Below, piece after piece: positions 7,624 to 14,315 of a stretch of 26,936 nt of DNA (positions are counted from its first letter, which is position 1; every line of letters begins with the position of its first letter). Below the pieces are notes generated by a model. It saw only the letters and a program-made list of their open reading frames with translations, had not been told where the DNA came from and searched no databases. The position numbers and the translations under genes were made by a program. Source of the stretch: a virus; IMG/VR virus record IMGVR_UViG_3300042898_003706, positions 1 through 26,936 of that record. One strand, written 5' to 3'.

Positions 7624-8521
7624 TCACAATCAAAAAACACTAAATCTTATTAGCGGCTATGACACATTCTTGGAAAGTCTGCGCACCGTCTGTGATATGG
7701 GTTGCGGCACAGGCGGAGATATCACCTGGTGGGCTATGTTAGAAAGCAAAGATGACCCCCCAGAGCCATACAATTATAATTGTTTTGCTGTTGACCGTGA
7801 TGCGGGCAGATTAAATCAGGTTCCTGATCTTGTTAATATTAATAAAATCAATAGAGATTTTACTGAACAGCGAATTATCCCAGTAAGTGTTGATCTTATG
7901 TGGAGCCACGATAGTTTACAATATAGTCACAATCCATTGGAAACACTACGATTTTGGAATGAACAGATGACAGTTAATGGTATGTTGGTATTGCATGTTC
8001 CGCAATTCAATGGTGTAGAAAATAATAGATACTATAGTAGAACCTACAATAATTGTTATTATAATTATACTCCTACTAGTTTAATATACATGCTAGCAGT
8101 TAACGGGTTTGACTGTCGTGATGCATATCTATTAAAACAGTTCAATGATCCATGGATTCGGCTTGCAGTATATAAAAGTAATATAGAACCAATGGATCCT
8201 AAGACAACTACATGGTTCGATTTAGCTGATAAAAATTTATTACATCCAAGTGTAGTACAGAGTATCAATAAAAACGGTTTCTTAAAACAAGAAGAAGTTA
8301 TCATGCCGTGGTTAGATAAAGAAAATTATTACATTGATTGGATTCCACAACAGACAGAGATTCCGGAAGAAGCTGGTGAGCCAACGGTCGATGGTATTTT
8401 TAATAAAAATGTTAATGCTAAAGAATCTAAACTTAAACAGGCAGCTGCGACAACTAGAGAAACACAACTGTTAAAACCAATTAGTATAACACGCCCACCC
8501 AAAGAAAGATTCGTAAAATGA
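7616..8521 (+). CDS. class I SAM-dependent methyltransferase-like protein
   Basis: A 301-aa protein. Motif I of class I methyltransferases is DMGCGTG at residues 27-33; an acidic strand end (FAVDRD) follows, and the WSHDSLQYSHNPLETL segment resembles the post-IV region where an acceptor would sit. It would transfer a methyl group from SAM; the acceptor is unknown. The C-terminal 60 residues are lysine-, threonine- and proline-rich and look like a separate tail. It starts at TTG 7616 behind GGAGG and overlaps the upstream gene by 8 bases and the next by 4 (ATGA). It follows the conserved recombination-region gene, so it may be part of the phage core rather than the accessory set. The SAH it makes could be cleared by the hydrolase at 24510. 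Confidence 0.82.
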   Translation: MANHNQKTLNLISGYDTFLESLRTVCDMGCGTGGDITWWAMLESKDDPPEPYNYNCFAVDRDAGRLNQVPDLVNINKINRDFTEQRIIPVSVDLMWSHDSLQYSHNPLETLRFWNEQMTVNGMLVLHVPQFNGVENNRYYSRTYNNCYYNYTPTSLIYMLAVNGFDCRDAYLLKQFNDPWIRLAVYKSNIEPMDPKTTTWFDLADKNLLHPSVVQSINKNGFLKQEEVIMPWLDKENYYIDWIPQQTEIPEEAGEPTVDGIFNKNVNAKESKLKQAAATTRETQLLKPISITRPPKERFVK

Positions 8522-8946
8522 TTAATCGTGTGGTACTGTGTACTGGTGGGTTTGACCCCTTGCATAGCGGACATATTGAATATTTCCGTGCCGCACGACA
8601 GTTAGGCAGTATATTGGTTGTGGGAGTTAACAGCGATGCTTGGTTAACCCGTAAAAAAGGGCGACCTTTTATGCCCAGCAAAGATCGTGTGGCTATTATC
8701 GAAAATCTCCGTATGGTTGATCATTGTATTTTATTTAATGACGATGATGATACTGCAATAGAAGCAATTAAAAATGCACAATTATTATACCCTAATAGCC
8801 AAATAATATTCGCTAATGGTGGTGATAGGAACAAAGAAAATATCCCAGAAAAATCAGTCCAAGGCATAGAGTTTGCTTTTGATGTTGGCGGAGGGTCTAA
8901 GCTAAATTCTAGTAGTGAATTACTAGATCGATGGAAAACACAGTAA
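8518..8946 (+). CDS. cytidylyltransferase-like nucleotidyltransferase (HxGH family)
   Basis: A 142-aa single-domain protein with the hallmark of the nucleotidylyl transferase superfamily: GGFDPLHSGH at residues 10-19, where H16-S-G-H19 is the HxGH catalytic motif. A VGVNSD strand and a late SKLNSSSELL segment correspond to the second nucleotide-binding region (the ISSTxL/TSSTxL type seen in glycerol-3-phosphate cytidylyltransferase and the HldE adenylyltransferase domain). It would activate a sugar- or polyol-phosphate, or another small phosphorylated substrate, with CTP or ATP. Its length equals the stand-alone enzymes. It may supply an activated precursor to the carbohydrate module at 16031-20635, though it is separated from it by 7 kb. 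The start ATG overlaps the upstream stop (ATGA). Confidence 0.88.
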   Translation: MINRVVLCTGGFDPLHSGHIEYFRAARQLGSILVVGVNSDAWLTRKKGRPFMPSKDRVAIIENLRMVDHCILFNDDDDTAIEAIKNAQLLYPNSQIIFANGGDRNKENIPEKSVQGIEFAFDVGGGSKLNSSSELLDRWKTQ

Positions 8947-8948
8947 AG

Positions 8949-8955
8949 ATAAATA
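8949..8955 (+). promoter_or_regulatory. T4-type late promoter motif
   Basis: ATAAATA followed by CTAT closely matches the T4 late consensus TATAAATACTATT except for the first base. It stands only 7 bases ahead of ATG 8963, so transcription would begin at or next to the start codon, giving a leaderless message. No Shine-Dalgarno is visible. Confidence 0.5.
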
Positions 8956-8962
8956 CTATATC

Positions 8963-10390
8963 ATGCAAATTCGTAACCTAATTAATATTATTCAAGAAAA
9001 TGAAGAACTAGCCGCAAATCCGCAGGTGGATCAGCTGATCAAAGATATCAAAGCCGGAGAAATTGCACCCACTGTAGTACAGGCTGTCAGTAATTATATT
9101 CAAAAAAAATTAGTTCAACCGCAACAATCAGAAGTAGAACCCCAACCACAACAGAAACCAGAAGTTGCTCCTAAGGAGCCCGCAGAAGTAACCCCGATTG
9201 ATCAAGGAGAAAAAGAACTAGCAGAAGCTGTAGCAAAGGCCATGCCAGTCGGCATTACAATTAAACCAGATGAGTTACGTAAATTCTTGTTAAAAGGTGG
9301 CATTAGTAAAGACGAAGTTGATAATATTGTTACTTTTACATATAAACAAACTATTGAATTGGCCTGTAAAGAAATAGCCGCAGTAAAACTGTATAAAGCG
9401 GAAGCAGCTACTATGCTAGCACAACTATTTTTTAGCGTTCCGGGTACACTAAGTCAACGTAATCATATAGCCAATGTATTAACAACAACCGGAGTGTTAG
9501 ATCTTGCAAAACTAACTAAACCTGGAGTTGGTACATTAGATGATTTATTACTGCCAAAATATAAAACAAATCCGATAGTTATAAACTTAAAAACAAAACT
9601 TAAATCACGTAGTGATTTCCCTACACAGGTTAGCGCCGCAAATAAAGGTGCCGGTGAAGACCTAATCACTATTTTAGGTAATCCTGTTAATAAACTAAGC
9701 CCCGGTGATTTAAATATTAACGGTAAAGAAATTGAAATCAAAGGTATGGGTGCTAGACTAAAGGGCTTTGGTGGCACTAGTGTTTACGGTGATGCGGCAC
9801 GTATCTACAAAGAATGGGCAAACATAATGATACAGGCCCTAGGACCTGCAGGATTGGAAGTATTAGAAGGATCAGGCGCTAGTCTTAAAACATATCTACA
9901 TTTTAGCCTAAAGAATTTAAATGCCTTAAATGATGCTATACAAGTTAGTAAAGTGCCACAACGCGGCAAGTATATTCGTATGGCGTTTGAATTACTATTA
10001 GAAACACTGTATGTACAAAGCGATAGCAAGATGAGAGAAGTTGTCTTGCGTAGTTTTAACAGCAAAACTGGTATGTTCAATGTTGAAGAATTAAGAAAGA
10101 ACTGGTTCTTATTCAGTTATGAATACTATAAACTAACTACCGCTGACAAGAAAACAGGTCAGCAAATGCACGCTATTATGTTCTTAAATCAAGTTGATGA
10201 AACTTATCAAATCGTAACAGACAGGCAGCAGTTAGAAAGCACCCTTGACAGTTACCAACTTGGTACCGACTTATTCAATTGGACTAATCCAACAGGCCAA
10301 GCACCAAAAGTTACCTTAGGTAAAGAAGTAAGAGTCCAACGCAAAAGAGAACTGCGTTCCAGTAAACCAATCGCCAGAAAAAAACGTTAA
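8963..10390 (+). CDS. T4-like phage protein with possible PD-(D/E)XK nuclease core
   Basis: A 475-aa protein. Residues 1-50 are helical (RNLINIIQENEEL), 51-80 form a Gln/Pro/Glu-rich linker, and 85-475 form a larger folded region. Within it, E232 (KGAGEDL), D249 (LSPGDL) and E258-I-K260 (EIEIKG) are spaced as in the active site of restriction-like PD-(D/E)XK nucleases, followed by GMGARLKGFGG. The C-terminus is very basic (KRELRSSKPIARKKR), compatible with DNA binding. It could be a phage nuclease or a DNA-packaging or structural factor; the family was not recognised for certain. It appears to be expressed late and on its own: a late-type promoter abuts its start, and its stop touches the stop of the opposing gene without a gap. 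Confidence 0.85.
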   Translation: MQIRNLINIIQENEELAANPQVDQLIKDIKAGEIAPTVVQAVSNYIQKKLVQPQQSEVEPQPQQKPEVAPKEPAEVTPIDQGEKELAEAVAKAMPVGITIKPDELRKFLLKGGISKDEVDNIVTFTYKQTIELACKEIAAVKLYKAEAATMLAQLFFSVPGTLSQRNHIANVLTTTGVLDLAKLTKPGVGTLDDLLLPKYKTNPIVINLKTKLKSRSDFPTQVSAANKGAGEDLITILGNPVNKLSPGDLNINGKEIEIKGMGARLKGFGGTSVYGDAARIYKEWANIMIQALGPAGLEVLEGSGASLKTYLHFSLKNLNALNDAIQVSKVPQRGKYIRMAFELLLETLYVQSDSKMREVVLRSFNSKTGMFNVEELRKNWFLFSYEYYKLTTADKKTGQQMHAIMFLNQVDETYQIVTDRQQLESTLDSYQLGTDLFNWTNPTGQAPKVTLGKEVRVQRKRELRSSKPIARKKR

Positions 10391-11053
10391 TTATCTAACA
10401 CAAGTGCCTAGCAAATTATACATAGGTTCAGTACCTATGTTGATGGTGGAATATTGATGATTAATACCATCAAGGGTGTAGATCTTTCCAACAGCAGGTT
10501 CAAAATATCCAATATCTGTGGCGGCTATAAGTCTATTCTTGACGTAATTCAATGGAATCCAATAGAGCTTGTACCCATCTTGTTCTTCAGTGGTAGGATG
10601 ATTATTTTTAGGACTCCACCAACCCATCGGATCAATTCTGATTAGTAGGCACCACCGCCATTGCTTTCCTATAGGCGCAAGCGAATTTTTAAATAGTTCA
10701 TATTCGGGTGCCCATGATATTTGTTGTGCATTACTGTTATGATTTTTGTCGTAACTATAAACTCCAGATTCAACGACTGCTGATTGATTTGTGAAAACTT
10801 TTTGATAGTGTTCGTGTGCAGCAATACCATCTATATTACATAAATCTCTAGAATATAAGTTATGTGTAGCATCATTGCGATACCATGTATATTTTTTTTG
10901 AAGTCTTGGGGGTAAATCTACAGTTTTTGCTAAATTATACATTGAATCCACAGTAGACATAGGAATGTCACTGACTTCTGAGAAGAAATCGTTGTCAGAA
11001 GTCTCTAGTCTAGGTAAATGCTGGAAAAATCTTAAAGCTCGATTGTCAATCAT
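10391..11053 (-). CDS. unknown phage protein, paralogue of the 11489-12106 gene
   Basis: A 220-aa protein clearly related to the product of 11489-12106. Shared blocks are MID..., FFQHLPRLE/FFQNLPRLE, YSRDLCNI/YSKDLCNI, APIGKQWRW/SPIGKQWRW, IRIDPMGWW, YWIPLNYVKNR and the end YSTINIGTEPMYN. The order of blocks (a WRW strand, RIDPMGWW, a strand with IPLNY, then STINIGTEPMYN) recalls the beta-strand succession of double-stranded beta-helix oxygenases, and a dioxygenase gene heads the operon. However, the usual HxD...H metal ligands cannot be placed with confidence; this copy even lacks the histidine that its paralogue has after GWWGP. It is the last gene of the minus-strand operon, overlaps the 148-aa gene by 8 bases and abuts the opposing gene at 10390. 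Confidence 0.85.
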   Translation of the reverse strand: MIDNRALRFFQHLPRLETSDNDFFSEVSDIPMSTVDSMYNLAKTVDLPPRLQKKYTWYRNDATHNLYSRDLCNIDGIAAHEHYQKVFTNQSAVVESGVYSYDKNHNSNAQQISWAPEYELFKNSLAPIGKQWRWCLLIRIDPMGWWSPKNNHPTTEEQDGYKLYWIPLNYVKNRLIAATDIGYFEPAVGKIYTLDGINHQYSTINIGTEPMYNLLGTCVR

Positions 11054-11492
11054 TGTTAAAACACCATTGCTCTATAGGCAAACTAAATGATAGATAAAAC
11101 ACGCCAGGATTATTAATCCAAGTTGCAGACTGCCAATGATCACTACCATATTCACTAGGCGCCGGAACTAATGTATCTGTGTAGACATGATAAAAACTAG
11201 TCTTGCTGAATAGTCTGGGCTTGTCAATATATAGATAGTTAATTTCAATATCATCTATTTCACTGTCGGTGGTGGGCTTAGTAGGCCAAACAATAGCCAT
11301 GTCATTATTAGTATCACAGTCAAATACTGTGTCAATAGATTGAAAAAACAAATCTTTGTTTTCGTAAATATCAAAATGTTGCCCATGATTGACGAGTTCA
11401 TATGGATATTCAACTTGATTACAGAATATTTTACAATCGACACTGTCGATCTTTTCTTTTGATTTTAACATTATCCTTACAGGAATAATCAT
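11046..11492 (-). CDS. unknown 148-aa protein between the two paralogues
   Basis: A 148-aa protein with many aromatic residues (Tyr, Phe, Trp) and Asp, predicted by eye to be rich in beta-strands. Distinctive segments are NHGQHFDIYEN and SDHWQSATWINNPG near the C-terminus. I do not recognise the family. The start ATG (11492-11490) overlaps the upstream stop as ATGA, and its own stop lies inside the next gene, so it is translationally embedded between the two related 205- and 220-aa proteins and probably works with them. The end segment (GVFYLSFSLPIEQWCF) could be a beta-hairpin of a cupin-like fold, but this is only an impression. Confidence 0.75.
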   Translation of the reverse strand: MIIPVRIMLKSKEKIDSVDCKIFCNQVEYPYELVNHGQHFDIYENKDLFFQSIDTVFDCDTNNDMAIVWPTKPTTDSEIDDIEINYLYIDKPRLFSKTSFYHVYTDTLVPAPSEYGSDHWQSATWINNPGVFYLSFSLPIEQWCFNND

Positions 11493-12106
11493 TTAACACA
11501 TACTCCGGTTATATTATACATAGGTTCAGTGCCAAGATTGATAGTAGAATATCGGTATTCATGTCCACGTTGGATATATCCCTTGCCGACCCTGGGTTCA
11601 AAATATCCTATGTCACTGGCACCAAAAAATCTATTCTTAACGTAATTCAATGGAATCCAATAAAGAGTATAATCATCTTGATCTTCGGGCCCGGGAACAT
11701 TAAAATGTGGACCCCACCAACCCATGGGATCTATGCGCACTATCATAACCCATCGCCATTGTTTACCTATAGGAGATAATGCTGTTTTAAACAGTTCATA
11801 TCCAGGCGCCCATTCAAGTATAGGATTTTCTATAACAGAGCCCGGAAACATCTTTTTATAATGATCATGTGCAGGGACTCCATTGATATTACACAAATCT
11901 TTAGAATATAAATTGCCGGTATGGTCGTCAATATACCAACGATATTTTTTATTGCCTCGTGGAGCTATGTCGACAGTTTTAGCTACTTCATGCATGGCAG
12001 TCAATACCGTGGTATCGATATCAAATACAGATTGAAAGAAGTCGTTGTTGGATTCTTCCAACCTAGGTAAATTTTGAAAAAACTTTATTGTTTGACGATC
12101 AATCAT
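11489..12106 (-). CDS. unknown phage protein, paralogue of the 10391-11053 gene
   Basis: A 205-aa protein sharing most conserved blocks with the product of 10391-11053: FFQNLPRLE, YSKDLCNINGVPAH, GKQWRW, RIDPMGWWGPH, YWIPLNYVKNRF, IGYFEPRVGKGY and STINLGTEPMYN. H134 (GWWGPH) and H182 (GHEYRY) are possible metal ligands of a double-stranded beta-helix oxygenase, but the pattern is not canonical, so the function is left open. I chose ATG 12106 as start because it aligns with the MID start of the paralogue. A GTG at 12130, one base after the stop of the dioxygenase gene, would add eight residues and is also possible. Neither has a clear Shine-Dalgarno, suggesting coupling to the upstream gene. 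The pair probably arose by gene duplication followed by insertion of the 148-aa gene between the copies. Confidence 0.85.
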   Translation of the reverse strand: MIDRQTIKFFQNLPRLEESNNDFFQSVFDIDTTVLTAMHEVAKTVDIAPRGNKKYRWYIDDHTGNLYSKDLCNINGVPAHDHYKKMFPGSVIENPILEWAPGYELFKTALSPIGKQWRWVMIVRIDPMGWWGPHFNVPGPEDQDDYTLYWIPLNYVKNRFFGASDIGYFEPRVGKGYIQRGHEYRYSTINLGTEPMYNITGVCVK

Positions 12107-12131
12107 CGAATTTAATATTTGCAAAGTCACA

Positions 12132-13181
12132 TTAAGCGGCTAATGCTAATCCTTCAGTGGCAATCTTCATCATATTCATACGCTCTTGACGTTGGATATT
12201 ATACGATTCTTGATAGAACGGTTCATAATCACCTGCGATAGTATCATAGTCAAATTGGATACGTAGACCTACACGATTTGGACTGATGCCATCATTTTCA
12301 ATTTTACGATTGTGAACGGTAATACTATTGTCAAAGATCAAAATATCTTTATCGTGTTGATACCAATGTTCATACATGTATTCAGGTTGTATGACTTCAC
12401 CCCAGATACGATCGTATAGTTTAGTAGATTCTTCTTTGCTCATGCCTTTAAAATAGTCAAACGTAGTAGCAGGTAAGTGCAGACCTTTAATACCGCCCGG
12501 GCTATTAATTACCAATGGAATCTCACCGTTTGGAATAGGACATTGATTGTTGTTATAGAATTGCTCTTGTTCTTCTTTAAGCACAGGATTGAGGCTCAAC
12601 GGACGATAGTTGTTAACCGTGATCAATTCATCTAGTTCACTACGGAAACTTTCTGATTGTTTCTCATACCAATCAACAGTGGTGGCAAATCCTGTGCAAC
12701 TACCTTGCATCGATTCCCAACCCATTAATGCTACACCAGGAGTGAATGCCGGATCAGCACATTCGTTACTGTGCCATTTAAGTTCGCCATTATCAAAAAT
12801 ACCCAATGGTTCGCCCTTGTCATTCAGTTTACCTGTAACACGCACCATACCAGGACGACGTTTGTCAATCTGCCATAAGCGTCCCAGACGCAATTCGTTC
12901 TTGTCACCATCATCAAGCAGGTTATTCATAACTAACTCTTTAACAGGCTTACCGTATTTTAGATAAAAGTTCAATGGACGACTGTATCGTGGTGTGCCCC
13001 ATTGTTTGAATAGATCGTAATAGGTATCGTAATTTAAATCGTTACCACGGATGATTGTTACCAATGATTCTAAATGGATACGACCAATTTCCATCCATTC
13101 TTCGTGTGAAATATTTGCTAGGTCTACGTCGTCGATATAAACACCAAAGCGTCCCAGACCAGGAATTTTTGTGACTTTCAT
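12132..13181 (-). CDS. TauD/TfdA-like Fe(II)/2-oxoglutarate dioxygenase, HSN variant
   Basis: A 349-aa protein with the TauD/TfdA fold signatures: WHSNE around H137, SPGG at 227-230, a distal DNSITVH ending at H290, and R307 in LRIQFDY as the likely 2-oxoglutarate-binding arginine. The family hydroxylates, desaturates or halogenates small molecules using Fe(II), O2 and 2-oxoglutarate. Unusually, the proximal ligand motif reads H-S-N(139)-E instead of HxD/HxE, so iron binding may involve the next residue or be altered. It is a paralogue of the 25798 protein, sharing the start MK(V/I)TKIPGLGRFG. It is first in the minus-strand operon. ATG 13181 is preceded by AGGAG at 13190-13194 and by an AT-rich promoter-like region. 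Confidence 0.88.
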   Translation of the reverse strand: MKVTKIPGLGRFGVYIDDVDLANISHEEWMEIGRIHLESLVTIIRGNDLNYDTYYDLFKQWGTPRYSRPLNFYLKYGKPVKELVMNNLLDDGDKNELRLGRLWQIDKRRPGMVRVTGKLNDKGEPLGIFDNGELKWHSNECADPAFTPGVALMGWESMQGSCTGFATTVDWYEKQSESFRSELDELITVNNYRPLSLNPVLKEEQEQFYNNNQCPIPNGEIPLVINSPGGIKGLHLPATTFDYFKGMSKEESTKLYDRIWGEVIQPEYMYEHWYQHDKDILIFDNSITVHNRKIENDGISPNRVGLRIQFDYDTIAGDYEPFYQESYNIQRQERMNMMKIATEGLALAA

Positions 13182-13189
13182 TCAAAGTT

Positions 13190-13194
13190 CTCCT
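13190..13194 (-). promoter_or_regulatory. ribosome binding site of the minus-strand dioxygenase gene
   Basis: AGGAG on the minus strand, eight bases ahead of ATG 13181. It fixes the start of the dioxygenase gene and shows that this message has a normal leader, unlike several plus-strand genes in the window. Confidence 0.7.
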
Positions 13195-13204
13195 AAGAAA
13201 CTAT

Positions 13205-13210
13205 ATTATA
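13205..13210 (-). promoter_or_regulatory. possible -10 element of a minus-strand promoter
   Basis: TATAAT on the minus strand within an AT-rich stretch. The best -35 candidate at 17-base spacing (13228-13233, TAGCAA) matches the consensus poorly, so this would be a weak or activator-dependent promoter for the dioxygenase operon. Confidence 0.35.
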
Positions 13211-13249
13211 TACTAATTAAAATAATATTGCTAGTGAAGAACTCACACA

Positions 13250-13340
13250 CGGAAGGCGTTCTAATTATCAAATTAGTAAAAGGGTAATTCCCTAGGCGTC
13301 TTGTTTGTCCGACGTCGGCATTGAAATCCGGCGCTGCAAC
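13250..13340. other. divergent intergenic region with several hairpins
   Basis: Between the two divergent gene sets there is no gene but several short structures: a 6-bp hairpin CTAATT-ATCA-AATTAG at 13261-13276, a small AGGG/CCCT hairpin at 13281-13293, a 10-base palindrome CCGACGTCGG at 13309-13318, and near-direct copies AGGCGTTCT and AGGCGTCTT at 13254-13262 and 13294-13302. If transcription starts from the minus-strand late motif at 13341-13350, all of these would lie in the roughly 150-base leader of the dioxygenase operon. A regulatory leader, a small RNA or a binding region for a transcription factor are all possible. It does not fold as a tRNA. Confidence 0.4.
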
Positions 13341-13350
13341 AGTATTTATA
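13341..13350 (-). promoter_or_regulatory. T4-type late promoter motif on the minus strand
   Basis: TATAAATACT on the minus strand is an exact match to the T4 late promoter core. It points at the minus-strand operon, with about 150 bases of leader before ATG 13181. Confidence 0.5.
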
Positions 13351-13361
13351 TCAGTTAATGG

Positions 13362-13390
13362 TTGACTATGCGTTTATTATACTATATAAT
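13362..13390 (+). promoter_or_regulatory. sigma-70-type promoter
   Basis: TTGACT at 13362-13367, a 17-base spacer, and a perfect TATAAT at 13385-13390. Five of six -35 bases and all -10 bases fit the bacterial housekeeping consensus, so host polymerase should read it early. The predicted start point falls at about 13396-13398, directly on ATG 13398. Confidence 0.7.
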
Positions 13391-13397
13391 TATTGTT

Positions 13398-14072
13398 ATG
13401 TCAAACTCATTAATATTTTTAGGCACATGTGCTAACATAATCAGATATAAAGATGCGGCAGAACGTCAGGGCTTAACTGTTGCTGGTATTTTAGACAGTG
13501 ATTGGTTTGGAAATACCGCAGACTTTCAAGGCATACCAATATTAGACTCTGAGCAAAATATCTCTAAATATAGAAACTCGCATAATTTTTTTATAGCGAC
13601 CAACTGGAGCATAGATCCAAATCATGTGCGTGATAAAGAAAAACGCAAAATGCTAATTGATCTAGTACGCAAACAAGATATAGACTGCGTTAATATCATT
13701 GATCCTAGTAGTTACATTGGTACCGGAACGAAAATTGGTCAAGGGGTATATATTGCATTTTGCGCAATGATTGAACCTGGTACCGTACTTAAAGATTTTT
13801 GTCAAGTACATGACTTTGTTGGCCTAGCACACGGAACACAGGTGGGCGAGAATACTATTATCCAACGTCAGGCAGGACTACATGCTGACATCGGTGATGA
13901 TGTTTATGTAGGCATGTGGGCCAAAGCATACAAACCGGGATTGCTAAAAATCGGAAATGGTGCTATAATTAATCCAAGTTTGTATGTAGCCCGTGATGTT
14001 GAACCTGGTGAAACTATCAGGTTAACCAAAGACAGTATTAAAGTTTACCAACATGGTATTAAAATAGAATAG
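13398..14072 (+). CDS. sugar O/N-acyltransferase (NeuD/PglD-like, hexapeptide repeats)
   Basis: A 224-aa protein. An N-terminal part (SNSLIFLGTCANI, AGILDSDW, PILDSEQNI) resembles the nucleotide-sugar-binding domain of NeuD/PglD-type acyltransferases. From about residue 105 on there is a left-handed beta-helix of hexapeptide turns (IGTGTKIGQGVYIAF, VGENTIIQ, IGDDVYVG, IGNGAIINPS). Such enzymes acetylate amino sugars or sialic-acid-like sugars with acetyl-CoA. H142, in the VHDFVGLAHG stretch, is a candidate for the catalytic base. I chose ATG 13398 because the family starts just before the first beta-strand and because the promoter's -10 ends at 13390. An upstream in-frame ATG at 13368 would lie inside the promoter. 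With this start the message would be leaderless. It opens the carbohydrate module. Confidence 0.82.
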   Translation: MSNSLIFLGTCANIIRYKDAAERQGLTVAGILDSDWFGNTADFQGIPILDSEQNISKYRNSHNFFIATNWSIDPNHVRDKEKRKMLIDLVRKQDIDCVNIIDPSSYIGTGTKIGQGVYIAFCAMIEPGTVLKDFCQVHDFVGLAHGTQVGENTIIQRQAGLHADIGDDVYVGMWAKAYKPGLLKIGNGAIINPSLYVARDVEPGETIRLTKDSIKVYQHGIKIE

Positions 14073-14073
14073 A

Positions 14074-14195
14074 TTATTAGTATAGGGTTCTCAACCAACC
14101 AATTTATGATATATGCGGACTAATTCTAGATAGCTAGCTTCCGACGGGTCATATGCTACGGTTGCAACTGTAGCGCGAGAACCCTATACTAATAA
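14074..14195 (+). ncRNA. candidate structured RNA with perfect 19-bp terminal stem
   Basis: TTATTAGTATAGGGTTCTC at 14074-14092 is exactly complementary to 14177-14195. The 84-base interior holds a second hairpin at 14156-14173 (CTACGGT/AACTGTAG type, 7 bp with one G-U pair and loop TGCA) and possible pairings ATATG/CATAT and CGGA/TCCG in the first half. The element fills the whole gap between the acyltransferase stop (14072) and the first base of tRNA-Ser (14198). It could be a stable RNA cut out of the tRNA transcript, comparable in position to the two stable non-tRNA species in the T4 tRNA cluster. Alternatives are a processing or termination structure, or a small inverted-repeat insertion. 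There is no open reading frame of note. Confidence 0.5.
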
Positions 14196-14197
14196 AT

Positions 14198-14285
14198 GGA
14201 AACGTGGCCGAGTGGTCGAAGGCACTTCACTGCTAACGAAGCAAACCGAAAGGTTTCGAGAGTTCGAATCTCTCCGTTTCCGCCA
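14198..14285 (+). tRNA. tRNA-Ser(GCU)
   Basis: The acceptor arm GGAAACG (14198-14204) pairs with CGTTTCC (14275-14281), followed by G and an encoded CCA. The anticodon loop CTGCTAA gives anticodon GCT, reading AGC/AGT. A long variable arm (AACC/GGTT) marks a class II tRNA, and the T-arm is GAGAG-TTCGAAT-CTCTC. The anticodon stem has an A-C mismatch next to the loop. Confidence 0.93.
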
Positions 14286-14302
14286 TTTTTAAATTGGGCC
14301 TT

Positions 14303-14310
14303 TATAAATA
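14303..14310 (+). promoter_or_regulatory. T4-type late promoter, exact TATAAATA
   Basis: A perfect TATAAATA lies 17 bases after tRNA-Ser and five bases ahead of ATG 14316. Transcription would begin at or beside the start codon, giving a leaderless or nearly leaderless message; no Shine-Dalgarno is present. Confidence 0.6.
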
Positions 14311-14315
14311 TAATA

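Noticed and set aside
13250-13340. A fourth tRNA or tRNA-like RNA in the divergent intergenic region
   Set aside because: A stem GTCGG/CCGGC encloses a TTCAA-like loop on the minus strand, but the loop has nine bases and no acceptor or anticodon arm can be drawn.
14196-14315. In-frame upstream extension of the cobalamin-type radical SAM gene
   Set aside because: The stretch is the tRNA-Ser gene and a late promoter; homology-like sequence begins only at ATG 14316.
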